From Kineosporia corallincola (GTDB lineage Bacteria; Actinomycetota; Actinomycetes; Actinomycetales; Kineosporiaceae): a stretch of 64,000 nucleotides of DNA. Under the pieces are notes generated by a model. That model ran no database searches. It worked only from the letters and a program-made list of their open reading frames with translations, and was not told the DNA's origin. Of this stretch, positions 34,200 through 42,632 are shown in pieces (positions within the stretch are counted from its first letter, which is position 1; each line of letters begins with the position of its first letter). A program made the position numbers and the translations under genes. Where the stretch lies: assembly GCF_018499875.1 (NCBI RefSeq), contig NZ_JAHBAY010000001.1, positions 310,001 through 374,000 of the forward strand, given 5' to 3'.

Positions 34200-36500
34200 G
34201 TGAGCAGGAGTACCTCTCGGGCCATCGCGGTCGTCGCTGCGACGGCCCTGGCGGGAGCGGCCGTCGCGGTCGCCACCGCGCCGTCGGCCAGTGCCGGGAA
34301 CCGTGGTGGTGCGGCGTTCTTCAACCGCACCGACACCTACGCGGTGTACCAGAACCGGCCGTCCGGTGACGCTGTCGCGGACGAGACGGTGGCGGAGATC
34401 TCGACCGTCACCCAGGACGGCAGGACGATGATCTACACCGATGCCGCGGGCAAGCGCATCGGATTCCTCGACATCTCGAACCCGGAGAAGATCAAGGGCC
34501 TGGGCACTCTGTCGCTGGAGGAACTCGGCGACACCGACGACCAGCCCACCTCGGTCACCGTGGTCGGCGACTACGTGCTGGTCGTGGTGGACACCAGCAA
34601 GAGCTTCACCGAGCCGTCCGGTCGCGTCGACGTGATCCGGATCAAGGACCGCACGCGGGTGCGCAGCATCGACCTCGGCGGGCAGCCGGACTCGATCGCC
34701 GTGGACAAGAAGACGCAGCGGGTGGCCATCGCGATGGAGAACCAGCGCGACGAGGAGGCCACCCCGGCCGGCGGCGAGGAGGGTGACCTGCCCCAGCTGC
34801 CTGCCGGTTTCGTGCAGATCATCGAGCTCGGCAGGGTGACGAACCCGGCGAGCTGGACGGCGCACCGGGTTTCGCTGACCAACACCGACGGCACGGCCCT
34901 GAAGTCGCTGAAGGACGCCGGTCTGGACACCCCGACCGACCCGGAGCCCGAGTACGTCTCCTTCAACGAGGACGGCACCCTCGCCGTCACCTTGCAGGAG
35001 AACAACGGCATCGTGCTGATCGACGGGGCGAAGCACAAGATCACCCGGGTGTTCAGTGCGGGCACCGCGACCGTCACGGGCATCGACACCGAGGACGACG
35101 GGGTGATCGACCAGACCGGTTCGATCACCGACACCCCGCGCGAGCCGGACGCCGTGGCCTGGCTGGACAACCGGTACCTGGCCACCGCGAACGAGGGTGA
35201 CTGGAAGGGCGGCACCCGCGGCTGGACGGTGTTCGACTCGAAGACCGGCAAGGTGGCCTGGGACGCCGGCAACACCCTGGAGAAGCTGGCCGTCCAGAAC
35301 GGTCTGCACTCCGAGAGCCGGGCCGGCAAGAAGGGGATCGAGCCGGAAGGGCTGGCCACCGCCGAGTACAACGGTGTGAACTACGCCTTCGTCGGTTCCG
35401 AGCGCAGCAACTTCGTCGCGGTGTACGACATCGAGAACCCGCTCAAGCCGAAGTACGTGCAGATGCTGGCCACCACGAACGGGCCGGAGGGCATTCTGCC
35501 GATCACCTCGCGCGGTCTGCTGGCCGTCTCCAGCGAGGTGGACGACGCCGAGAGCGGCGTCCGGGCAACGGTTTCGCTGTACCGCATCGGGGCGAAGTCC
35601 GCCGACTTCCCGCAGATCCAGTCGGCGAGCAGCGACATCGGCTGGGGCACCCTGGGCGCCCTGTCGGCGGTGCCCGGCAAGAAGAACCAGCTGGTCAGCG
35701 TGACCGACGCGGGCTATTCGACCACCGGCATCCTGACCATCGACACCTCGAAGAGCCCGGCCCGCATCACGAAGCGGCTGGCGGTGACCGACTCCTCCGG
35801 CACGGAGGTGGGTCTGGACGCCGAGGGCGTCTACGCCCGGCCGCAGGGCGGCTACTGGCTGGCCGTCGAGGGGGCGAGCGGTGCGGAGAACAAGCTGGTC
35901 CGGGTGTCGGCCGAGGGTGTCGTGGCCGAGAGCGTCGCCCTGCCGGAAGAGGTTGCCGCGGGACTGAAGTCGCAGGGTTTCGAGGGAGTCACGGCGACCA
36001 CGGACAAGAGTGGTGAGCACGTCTACGCGGTGATCCAGCGGGCGTCGTCCACCGATCCGGCCGGGGTGGCCCGGATCGGCCGGTACGACGTGAGGACCGG
36101 CGACTGGACCTGGTACGGGTACCAGCTGGAGACCACGAGCACCGACGGAGACTGGATCGGGCTGTCCGAGATCACCTCACTGGGCGACAACCGGTTCGCG
36201 GTGATCGAGCGGGACAAGCTGAACGGCCCGAACGCCAGGGTCAAGCGGATCTACACGGTGACCCTGCCGAAGACCGACCCGGCCGACGGCACGCTGCCGG
36301 TGCTGAAGAAGAAGCTGGCCAAGGACGTTCTGCCGGACCTGGAGGCCACCAACGGCTGGACCCAGGAGAAGCTGGAGGGCCTGACCGTCGGCGGTGACGG
36401 CCGGGTGTACATCTCGACCGACAACGACGCGCTCGACGACTCCACCGGCGAGACGGTTTTCATGTCGATCGGCAAGGCGTCCAAGATCTTCAAGAAGTGA
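34200..36500 (+). CDS. Secreted phytase-like esterase, beta-propeller protein
   Basis: Exported protein of 766 residues. Signal peptide at 1-31 (AIAVVAATALAGAAVAVATA, cleavage after APSASAG). The first half is a beta-propeller with blades such as SIDLGGQPDSIAVDKKTQRV and FVAVYDIENPLKPKYVQMLA. The last 250 residues match the esterase-like phytase domain: FEGVTATTDKSGEHVYAVIQ, WIGLSEITSLGDNRFAVIER and LEGLTVGGDGRVYISTDND. Likely releases phosphate from organic esters outside the cell. GTG at 34200 is chosen because AGGAG lies five bases upstream; ATG at 34188 would add four residues. A strong terminator follows. Confidence 0.82.
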   Translation: MSRSTSRAIAVVAATALAGAAVAVATAPSASAGNRGGAAFFNRTDTYAVYQNRPSGDAVADETVAEISTVTQDGRTMIYTDAAGKRIGFLDISNPEKIKGLGTLSLEELGDTDDQPTSVTVVGDYVLVVVDTSKSFTEPSGRVDVIRIKDRTRVRSIDLGGQPDSIAVDKKTQRVAIAMENQRDEEATPAGGEEGDLPQLPAGFVQIIELGRVTNPASWTAHRVSLTNTDGTALKSLKDAGLDTPTDPEPEYVSFNEDGTLAVTLQENNGIVLIDGAKHKITRVFSAGTATVTGIDTEDDGVIDQTGSITDTPREPDAVAWLDNRYLATANEGDWKGGTRGWTVFDSKTGKVAWDAGNTLEKLAVQNGLHSESRAGKKGIEPEGLATAEYNGVNYAFVGSERSNFVAVYDIENPLKPKYVQMLATTNGPEGILPITSRGLLAVSSEVDDAESGVRATVSLYRIGAKSADFPQIQSASSDIGWGTLGALSAVPGKKNQLVSVTDAGYSTTGILTIDTSKSPARITKRLAVTDSSGTEVGLDAEGVYARPQGGYWLAVEGASGAENKLVRVSAEGVVAESVALPEEVAAGLKSQGFEGVTATTDKSGEHVYAVIQRASSTDPAGVARIGRYDVRTGDWTWYGYQLETTSTDGDWIGLSEITSLGDNRFAVIERDKLNGPNARVKRIYTVTLPKTDPADGTLPVLKKKLAKDVLPDLEATNGWTQEKLEGLTVGGDGRVYISTDNDALDDSTGETVFMSIGKASKIFKK

Positions 36501-36516
36501 TCTGACGCCCACCCGA

Positions 36517-36544
36517 GGGGCCCATGGTTTCCATGGGCCCCTTT
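36517..36544 (+). terminator. Terminator of the phytase-like gene
   Basis: Perfect 11-base arms GGGGCCCATGG and CCATGGGCCCC around a TTT loop, then TTTC. It sits between two convergent genes and can act on both. Confidence 0.85.
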
Positions 36545-36567
36545 CGCCGTCTGCTTGAGGACGACGG

Positions 36568-37219
36568 TCAGCTCAGCCAGATCACGATGCCGGTCAGGTC
36601 GCTCAGCACGGCGGCCGCGCCGGCCCGCACGGCCCGGGCACCGCGTTCTTCCGTGAACGTGGCCGGGTCGTACACCGACGACGCCTCCAGGCCCTCACCG
36701 CGGTACGAGGCCCCGGTCCAGTCGACGGCGGTGACATTGGCCGTGGGCTCTCCGATCTCGGCCCCGACCACGAGAAACTGCTGGTCCAGGTGGCTGGCGG
36801 TGACCAGGGTCAGGGGGTCCACCAGGTCGTTGCCGGCGGTGACGATCAGCTCCGGGCGCATCCCGATCGCCTCGGTGACGCGCGGCACCAGGTCCTGGTC
36901 GCCGGTGGCGTCGATCGTGCGCAGGTCGACCTGCTCGGTGTCGGCCCAGCCGGTCACCGCGTCCGCGAGCGTCCTGGTCGGCGCGTCGTCGCCGGCGGTC
37001 AGCAGCACCACCCGGTAGCCCTCGGGCGGGTGCACGTCGTCCCACGAACCCGGCGCCGGCGTGATGGTGGACTCCGGAGCGGGCGTGGTGGCCGGATCGC
37101 TGAAACCAGCTCCGAGGGAACCGATCCTGGCCGGGCCCTGACGGGGCTGCGACCAGTCGGCCGATCCGCAGGCGGTGACCAGCGCCGCGGTGAGGAGAAC
37201 GACGAGCACCCGGCGCACG
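36568..37219 (-). CDS. Lipoprotein with periplasmic-binding-protein-like domain
   Basis: A 216-residue exported lipoprotein. Lipobox LVTAC after the basic-hydrophobic start RRVLVVLLTAALVTACGSAD. A Pro/Thr linker follows, then an alpha/beta domain with GYRVVLLTAGDDAPTRTLAD, GMRPELIVTAGNDLVDPL and QQFLVVGAEIGEPTANVTAV, resembling one lobe of BMP/PnrA-type substrate-binding proteins. It is shorter than those (about 350 residues), so it may be a truncated or single-lobe form. GTG at 37219 has GGAGG six bases upstream; the longer frame to 38016 runs antisense to the HupE gene and is a shadow. No transporter genes are nearby. Divergent from HupE. Confidence 0.75.
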
Positions 37220-37386
37220 GGATTCCTCCGAGGGTAGAAGAGTGGCTCGTACTGTTTACCCCCTGATTTCAGTGGTATTGACCCTCGTGATCGGATCGGG
37301 CTGATCTGTTCGGCTGCTGTTGGCCTGTGAAGCGCATGTGATTCATCTGTGGGGAGCAGGTTGCTCGCGCCAACAGAAGGAGTTTC

Positions 37387-38565
37387 ATGTTTCGCCGCAC
37401 TCTGCGCGGTCTCGCCCTGGTGGCCGTGGTCGCGGGTGTCGTTCTCGGCGCGGCCCCGGCCTTGGCCCACGGCTTCACCTCGGTGGTCTACGCCGATGTC
37501 ACCTCGTCCGGGAAAGACCGGCTGAGCACCGAACTGGGCCTGGAGTACGACCTGCTCGTGGTCTCGGCCGCCGACAGTGCCCAGGACGACGCGCTGTTCA
37601 GCGACGGCACCGCGGCCTTCGAGTCGGGTGACCCGGCGGCCCAGGCCGCCGCACTGGACCGGCACGCCGAACCGGTGCTGGCCTACGTCGCCGACCGATT
37701 CACGGTGAGCGGCTGCGAGGCACCCCGGGCCGGCGGGTTCACCGTCGCCGAGCGCGAGGGTGTGCCCTACGCCTTCGTCACGCTCGAACAGGCCTGTGCC
37801 GGAGACGGTTACGAGCTGACGAGCACGCTGTTCCCGGACTCCGAGGGTTTCGTGCGCGACACCCGCACGATCGTCAGCTACGCGGTCGGCGGTCTGCACG
37901 GCAGCGCCGCCCTGGACGCCTCGGACCCCACGTTCGACCTGTCCCAGAACGGGATCGCCCGGTTCTGGGAGTTCTTCAAGCTCGGCGCGGAGCACCTGCT
38001 GGGCGGCCCCGACCACATCCTGTTCCTGCTCGCGCTGATCGCCGGCTCACGCCGGCTGCGTGAGGTGGTGCTGGTGGCGACGTCGTTCACGCTGGCCCAC
38101 TCGGTAACCTTGGTACTGGCGGCACTGGGACTGGTGTCGGTGCCGGCCGCGGTGGTCGAGCCGATCATCGCGCTCTCGATCGCGGTGGTGGCCGGCTGGT
38201 ACCTGTACCGCCTCTGGCAGCGCGGGTCCGAGGTGGGTGACATCCAGGGTGCGGAGGGCCATTTCAGCCTCGACCGGGCCGGGTGGACCCGGCTGGGCGT
38301 GGTGTTCTGCTTCGGCCTGGTGCACGGGCTGGGCTTCGCCGGGGCCCTCGGCATCGACGAGGCCTGGTCGTGGACGCTGCTGTGGTCGCTGCTGGTGTTC
38401 AACGTGGGCATCGAGGCGGTGCAGCTGGGCCTGATCGTGGTGCTCTTCCCGGTGCTGGTGCTGCTGCGCCGTCGTGCGCCCCGGGTCGGCATCACGGTCA
38501 GTGGTGTTGTATCGGCAGCGGTTTCGGCTGTCGGCCTGTTCTGGTTCTTCGAACGGATTCTCTGA
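37387..38565 (+). CDS. HupE/UreJ family membrane protein
   Basis: A 392-residue membrane protein. Signal peptide at 1-27 (ending APALAHG). An extracytoplasmic domain of about 160 residues with two Cys (SGCEAP, EQACAG) follows, then six or seven transmembrane helices with the family pattern FFKLGAEHLLGGPDHILFLL, SFTLAHSVTLVLAALG, EPIIALSIAVVAGWYL and FGLVHGLGFAGALG. Conserved His/Asp residues in these helices fit metal (nickel or cobalt) transport proposed for HupE/UreJ. No hydrogenase or urease genes are in the window, so the metal and purpose here are open. ATG at 37387 has AGAAGGAG at good spacing. Confidence 0.85.
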   Translation: MFRRTLRGLALVAVVAGVVLGAAPALAHGFTSVVYADVTSSGKDRLSTELGLEYDLLVVSAADSAQDDALFSDGTAAFESGDPAAQAAALDRHAEPVLAYVADRFTVSGCEAPRAGGFTVAEREGVPYAFVTLEQACAGDGYELTSTLFPDSEGFVRDTRTIVSYAVGGLHGSAALDASDPTFDLSQNGIARFWEFFKLGAEHLLGGPDHILFLLALIAGSRRLREVVLVATSFTLAHSVTLVLAALGLVSVPAAVVEPIIALSIAVVAGWYLYRLWQRGSEVGDIQGAEGHFSLDRAGWTRLGVVFCFGLVHGLGFAGALGIDEAWSWTLLWSLLVFNVGIEAVQLGLIVVLFPVLVLLRRRAPRVGITVSGVVSAAVSAVGLFWFFERIL

Positions 38566-38579
38566 GAATCACCTGTGGG

Positions 38580-38601
38580 GTTCATCTGTCGTTCACCGGA
38601 C
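38580..38601 (+). promoter_or_regulatory. PHO box (PhoP direct repeats)
   Basis: Two abutting 11-base direct repeats, GTTCATCTGTC (38580-38590) and GTTCACCGGAC (38591-38601), match the actinobacterial PhoP-binding consensus very closely. They lie 56-77 bases before the start of the secreted phosphatase gene, so phosphate starvation should activate it. Confidence 0.8.
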
Positions 38602-38656
38602 GGCAGAACATTGAGCCCGCTCTCCACCATTTCCCTCCGAAAGGGATGAGAACAAC

Positions 38657-40564
38657 GTGCCTTCCATGAACGCACCCCGGCAGCGACGGCAGATCCGTCG
38701 CCTGGCCGCGGTGCCGGTCGCCACCCTGGTGCTCGGTCTGGGCGCCTCGGTCGGCGGTTTCGCCACGTCCGCGAGTGCGGCGGACGCGGTCAGTGTGACC
38801 GGGGTGATCCTCGGCGTCGGTGCCGACGAGACCCAGCGGATGGTGACCTGGTACTCCTCGGCCGACACCGCCCAGGCGGTCGAGCTGGCCCCGGCCTCCC
38901 AGGTGACCGGCGACGTGTTCCCCGCCGGCGCCACCAGCTTCTCCGCCGTCGGCGCCGCCAACATCGCCTCCAGCGGCGGCTACAACCGTCACGCCACGAT
39001 CACCGGTCTGGCCGAGAACACCAGCTACGCCTACCATGTCGGCTCGGCCGACGGCTGGTCGAAGACCTACACCTTCAAGACGCAGGACTTCGACGGCGAG
39101 TACGACTTCCTGTTCCTCGGCGACCCGCAGATCGGGGCGTCGGGCAACCTGGCCGACGACCAGGCCGGCTGGCAGGACACGCTGGACGTCGCGACCAAGG
39201 CCAACCCGGACGCCGAGATCCTGGTGTCCGGCGGCGACCAGGTCGAGACGGCCAACACCGAGGCCCAGTGGAACGCCTTCCTGGCGCCCGACGCGCTGCG
39301 CCAGATTCCGTGGGCGGCGACGATCGGTAACCACGACGTCGGTGGCAAGGCCTACGAGCAGCACATGGCCACGCCGAACACCGACCGCTCGGGTTCGTAC
39401 TACGTCAACGGTGACCCGACGTCGAACACCTCCGGTGGCGACTACTGGTACATCTACAAGGACGTGCTGTTCATCGACCTGAACAGCAACAGCTACACCA
39501 GCTCCTCGGGCGGTGGCGGTGACGAGGCGCACCTCGGCTACGTCAGCGACGTGATCGAGAAGCACGGTGACGAGGCCAAGTACAAGGTTCTCGTGTACCA
39601 CCACTCGATCTACTCGCCGGCCTCGCACGCCAAGGACAGCGACAACAAGGCCCGCCGCGTCGACTTCCCCACCACCTTCTCCAAGCTCGGTGTGGACCTG
39701 GTGCTCCAGGGGCACGACCACAGCTACACGCGTAGCTACCTGATCAAGAACGGCGAGAAGGCGGACGCCGAGGAGCAGCCCGGCCAGGCCGACGTGTACC
39801 CGGGGCCCGGCGGCGTGCTGTACGTGACCGCCAACTCGGCCTCCGGCTCGAAGTACTACGACATCACCAAGCCGGACAGCAGCGGCACCAGCGGCGCCGG
39901 CAACGGTGCGGACCCGCTGAACCCGGACAACTACTGGTACAACTCGGTGCAGAACCAGGAGCACGAGCGCACCTACGTGCGGGTGAAGGTTCGCAACGAC
40001 GAGCTGGTGGTCGAGAACCTGCGCAGCGAGGGCGATGTCGGCACCACGGTCGACAAGGTCACGGTGCACCCGTACCACGGTGAGGGCCAGGAGATCCAGG
40101 TCAAGGTGCCCAAGGCGGCGGCCGGTGAGTTCGGCTGGACGATCGACGGCAAGAACGGCCTGGTCGACCTCGGCACCGCGAAGGACGAGGACGGCAAGTA
40201 CCTGGCGGCCGGCGGCGACATCAACCCGATCACCGTGACGGACTCCCGTAGTTCGCTCGCCCCGTGGTCGGTCTCCGCCTCGGTGGGCGACTTCAAGGAC
40301 GCCGACAAGACGTTCTCCGGTGCGTACCTGGGCTGGAGCCCGGCGATCGCCGAGGCCGGTGCGGGTGCCAGGGCGGGTGCCGCCGTGGAGTCCGGCATCG
40401 ACGGCGGCGAGGGTCTGTCCGTCTCGCGCACCCTGGGTCAGGCCGACCAGGGGCACGAGAAGGGCTCGGCCCAGCTGGGTGCCGACCTCGACCTGAAGAT
40501 CCCGAGCAGTGTCGAGCAGGGTAGCTACCGGGCCACTCTGACGATCACCGCGCTGAGCAGCTGA
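38657..40564 (+). CDS. Secreted purple-acid-phosphatase-like metallophosphoesterase
   Basis: Exported 635-residue enzyme. Signal peptide to about residue 41 (ending TSASAADA). An N-terminal fibronectin-like domain (45-140; RMVTWYSSADTAQAVEL) is followed by the metallophosphoesterase domain with all metal motifs: FLFLGDPQIG, LVSGGDQVE, ATIGNHDVGG, LVYHHSIYS and LQGHDHSYTRS. The C-terminal region (440-635) is a further beta domain. It should release phosphate from monoesters outside the cell. The PHO box upstream supports PhoP control. GTG at 38657; ATG 38666 is possible. Confidence 0.9.
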   Translation: MPSMNAPRQRRQIRRLAAVPVATLVLGLGASVGGFATSASAADAVSVTGVILGVGADETQRMVTWYSSADTAQAVELAPASQVTGDVFPAGATSFSAVGAANIASSGGYNRHATITGLAENTSYAYHVGSADGWSKTYTFKTQDFDGEYDFLFLGDPQIGASGNLADDQAGWQDTLDVATKANPDAEILVSGGDQVETANTEAQWNAFLAPDALRQIPWAATIGNHDVGGKAYEQHMATPNTDRSGSYYVNGDPTSNTSGGDYWYIYKDVLFIDLNSNSYTSSSGGGGDEAHLGYVSDVIEKHGDEAKYKVLVYHHSIYSPASHAKDSDNKARRVDFPTTFSKLGVDLVLQGHDHSYTRSYLIKNGEKADAEEQPGQADVYPGPGGVLYVTANSASGSKYYDITKPDSSGTSGAGNGADPLNPDNYWYNSVQNQEHERTYVRVKVRNDELVVENLRSEGDVGTTVDKVTVHPYHGEGQEIQVKVPKAAAGEFGWTIDGKNGLVDLGTAKDEDGKYLAAGGDINPITVTDSRSSLAPWSVSASVGDFKDADKTFSGAYLGWSPAIAEAGAGARAGAAVESGIDGGEGLSVSRTLGQADQGHEKGSAQLGADLDLKIPSSVEQGSYRATLTITALSS

Positions 40565-40571
40565 TCCGACC

Positions 40572-40602
40572 GGTGGGGCGGCCGTCTCGTGGCCGCCCCA
40601 CC
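40572..40602 (+). terminator. Terminator of the phosphatase gene
   Basis: Perfect 12-base arms GGTGGGGCGGCC and complement with 7-base loop, starting eight bases after the stop. Confidence 0.85.
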
Positions 40603-40625
40603 ACTTCGCCCGAGGAATTGAGCCC

Positions 40626-41660
40626 GTGAGACCCGTGAAGATGCTTGCCGCGGCAGCGCTGACCCTTGCCACCCTGACCGGCACGCTGGCCGGAGCCGGC
40701 GTCGCGCATGCCGCCCCGGGTGCCGGTGACGACGTCACCTGGACGGTGCGCACCGCGTCCAACGACTTCGGTGACAGCCGAACCAGTTTCGCCTACGACA
40801 TGAAACCCGGTGCCACGCTGGACGACGCGATGGTCGTGGCCAACCGCGGCAGCACCCCGCTCACCCTGAACGTCTACGCCGCCGACGGTTTCACCACCGA
40901 GGCCGGCCAGATGGACCTGGTGACGAAGGACGCCGAGTCGACCGGGGTGGGGGCCTGGGTGCACGCGGAGAAGTCTTCGGTGACCGTGAAGCCCGGCAAG
41001 ACCGCCGAACTGCCGTTCACCGTGACCGTTCCGGAGAACGCCACCCCCGGCGACCACGCCGGTGGCCTCATCACCTCGCTGGTGCAGGCCGACTCCACCG
41101 AGACCATCAGTGTCGACCGCCGTCTCGGCATCCAGGTCAGGCTGCGGGTGGACGGCGACCTCACGCCGTCCTTCGCGATCGAGGACCTGAAGGTGGACTA
41201 CGACGGCGGCCCGCTGAAGGGCGACGCCGACGTCAGCTACACGATCCGCAACACCGGCAACGCGATCCTGTCCGGCCGGGGCACCGCGTCGGTCGAGGGC
41301 CCGTTCGGCTGGTTCCAGGCCGTCGGCGACGAGCAGGGCACCCCGCAGCAGCTGCTGCCCGGCGAGACCTGGACGGTGTCCGGCCAGGTGCACGGGGTGG
41401 TGCCGGCGGTGCGGCTGACCGCGACGGCGACCCTGCTGCCGGTGATCACCGACGCGGCCGGTTCCAGCACCACGCTGGAGCCCGTCACCGCCACCACCCA
41501 CGCCTGGGTGATCCCGTGGATCCCGCTGGTGGCCCTGGTGGTGCTGATCCTGCTGGTCGTCGCGGGGATCCGGCTGACCCGCCACCGCCGGGCCCAGCGC
41601 CTGGCCCGGGAGGACGCCCGGGTGGCCGAGGCGGTGCAGGAGGCGCTGCGGGTGAAGTAG
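40626..41660 (+). CDS. DUF916-like surface protein with C-terminal membrane anchor
   Basis: A 344-residue exported protein. Signal peptide at 1-30 (ending GVAHAAPG), then two Ig-like beta domains: DVTWTVRTASNDFGDSRTSF with MKPGATLDDAMVVANRGSTP, typical of DUF916 (WxL-interacting, peptidoglycan-binding family), and YTIRNTGNAILSGRGTASVE. The end is a transmembrane helix (IPWIPLVALVVLILLVVAGI) and a basic cytosolic tail. It lies 61 bases past the phosphatase stop, beyond a terminator. The GTG start has GAGGAA upstream. Probably a cell-wall-associated adaptor; the partner is unknown. Confidence 0.8.
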   Translation: MRPVKMLAAAALTLATLTGTLAGAGVAHAAPGAGDDVTWTVRTASNDFGDSRTSFAYDMKPGATLDDAMVVANRGSTPLTLNVYAADGFTTEAGQMDLVTKDAESTGVGAWVHAEKSSVTVKPGKTAELPFTVTVPENATPGDHAGGLITSLVQADSTETISVDRRLGIQVRLRVDGDLTPSFAIEDLKVDYDGGPLKGDADVSYTIRNTGNAILSGRGTASVEGPFGWFQAVGDEQGTPQQLLPGETWTVSGQVHGVVPAVRLTATATLLPVITDAAGSSTTLEPVTATTHAWVIPWIPLVALVVLILLVVAGIRLTRHRRAQRLAREDARVAEAVQEALRVK

Positions 41661-41666
41661 CGGTGG

Positions 41667-42590
41667 CTACTTCACCTTCACCTTGATCGTGCTGCTGGCA
41701 CCGTGGATGTCGGTGTCATCACCCTTCGGCCGGGTGATGGCCCCGACCCGGAAGGTGTAGGTGTGATGGCGGCTGACCTTGTCGACGACCAGCTTCGTGC
41801 TCCACGGGTGACGGCTCTGCACGCCCTTGCCCGGGTGCACGCCGTCGTACAGCGTGACGCCCTTGAGCACCCCCTGCCGCAGGTTCGAGGGGGCCTTCCA
41901 GGTGAGCACGATCCGGCGCACGCCCTTGACCACGACCACCTTGGCCTTGAGGGAACGGACCTTGGTGGCAGCGCCCACCGGCGTCGCCGTGACCGGGTCC
42001 GAGGCCACCGACGGGCCGGCCGGGTTGGTGGCCACGGCGGTGACGGAGTAGGACTTGCCGCCGGTCAGGCCGGAGATGTCGCACAGGCTCTGGTACGACT
42101 TCAGGGTGCAGTGCCGGGAGCCGGCGCTGATCGTCATCGACGTGTACAAACTGCTGAAGGCCCGTACCTCCAGCGCGTCGTGCCGGACCAGGACGGACTC
42201 GATCCGGGGCTTCGAGGGCGGGTAGAGCCCTCGGACCACGGAATTGGTCCAGCTGGAGAGGCCGTTGGCGTTCGAGGCCGCCACCCGCATCCGGTACGTG
42301 CGTTTGTTCTGAAGGCCACTGATGACGAACTGCGTCGCGTCGGCGGCGAGGTCCAGTCGCTGGAACGTCTGGTAGTTGTCGAGTGTGTACTCCACGACGT
42401 ACCCGGTGATCGGGCTGCCGCCGTCGTCGGCCGGGCTCCCCAGATCGACAGTGGTGGAGGTCATCGACGTGTAGAAGGTGCCCAGCCGCGGTGCGGAGGG
42501 TACGGCGGCCGCGAATGATCCTGCCGGGGTGAGAAGGCCGAGCACGATGGCGGCAGAGCCCGCGAAGGCCCAGCGGACACGAGGTTTCAT
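41667..42590 (-). CDS. Secreted fibronectin type III repeat protein
   Basis: A 307-residue exported protein. Signal peptide to about residue 28 (GLLTPAGSFAAAV). Two to three fibronectin type III modules follow: GSPITGYVVEYTLDNYQTFQ with TYRMRVAASNANGLSSW; SLCDISGLTGGKSYSVTAVA with TNPAGPSVASDPVTATPVG; and a C-terminal one (VRRIVLTWKAPSNL). No catalytic domain is visible. It is convergent with the DUF916-like gene, only six bases between stops. Likely an adhesin or surface protein. Confidence 0.82.
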   Translation of the reverse strand: MKPRVRWAFAGSAAIVLGLLTPAGSFAAAVPSAPRLGTFYTSMTSTTVDLGSPADDGGSPITGYVVEYTLDNYQTFQRLDLAADATQFVISGLQNKRTYRMRVAASNANGLSSWTNSVVRGLYPPSKPRIESVLVRHDALEVRAFSSLYTSMTISAGSRHCTLKSYQSLCDISGLTGGKSYSVTAVATNPAGPSVASDPVTATPVGAATKVRSLKAKVVVVKGVRRIVLTWKAPSNLRQGVLKGVTLYDGVHPGKGVQSRHPWSTKLVVDKVSRHHTYTFRVGAITRPKGDDTDIHGASSTIKVKVK

Positions 42591-42632
42591 GATGGGAGGC
42601 GTCCTCGAGGGAGGAGTGGGTGAATCTCAAGA

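Noticed and set aside
36553-36580. TTGAGGACGACGGTCAGCTC, a half copy of the hairpin core
   Set aside because: Only one arm is present; the other arm is missing and the true terminator here is the GGGGCCCATGG hairpin at 36517.
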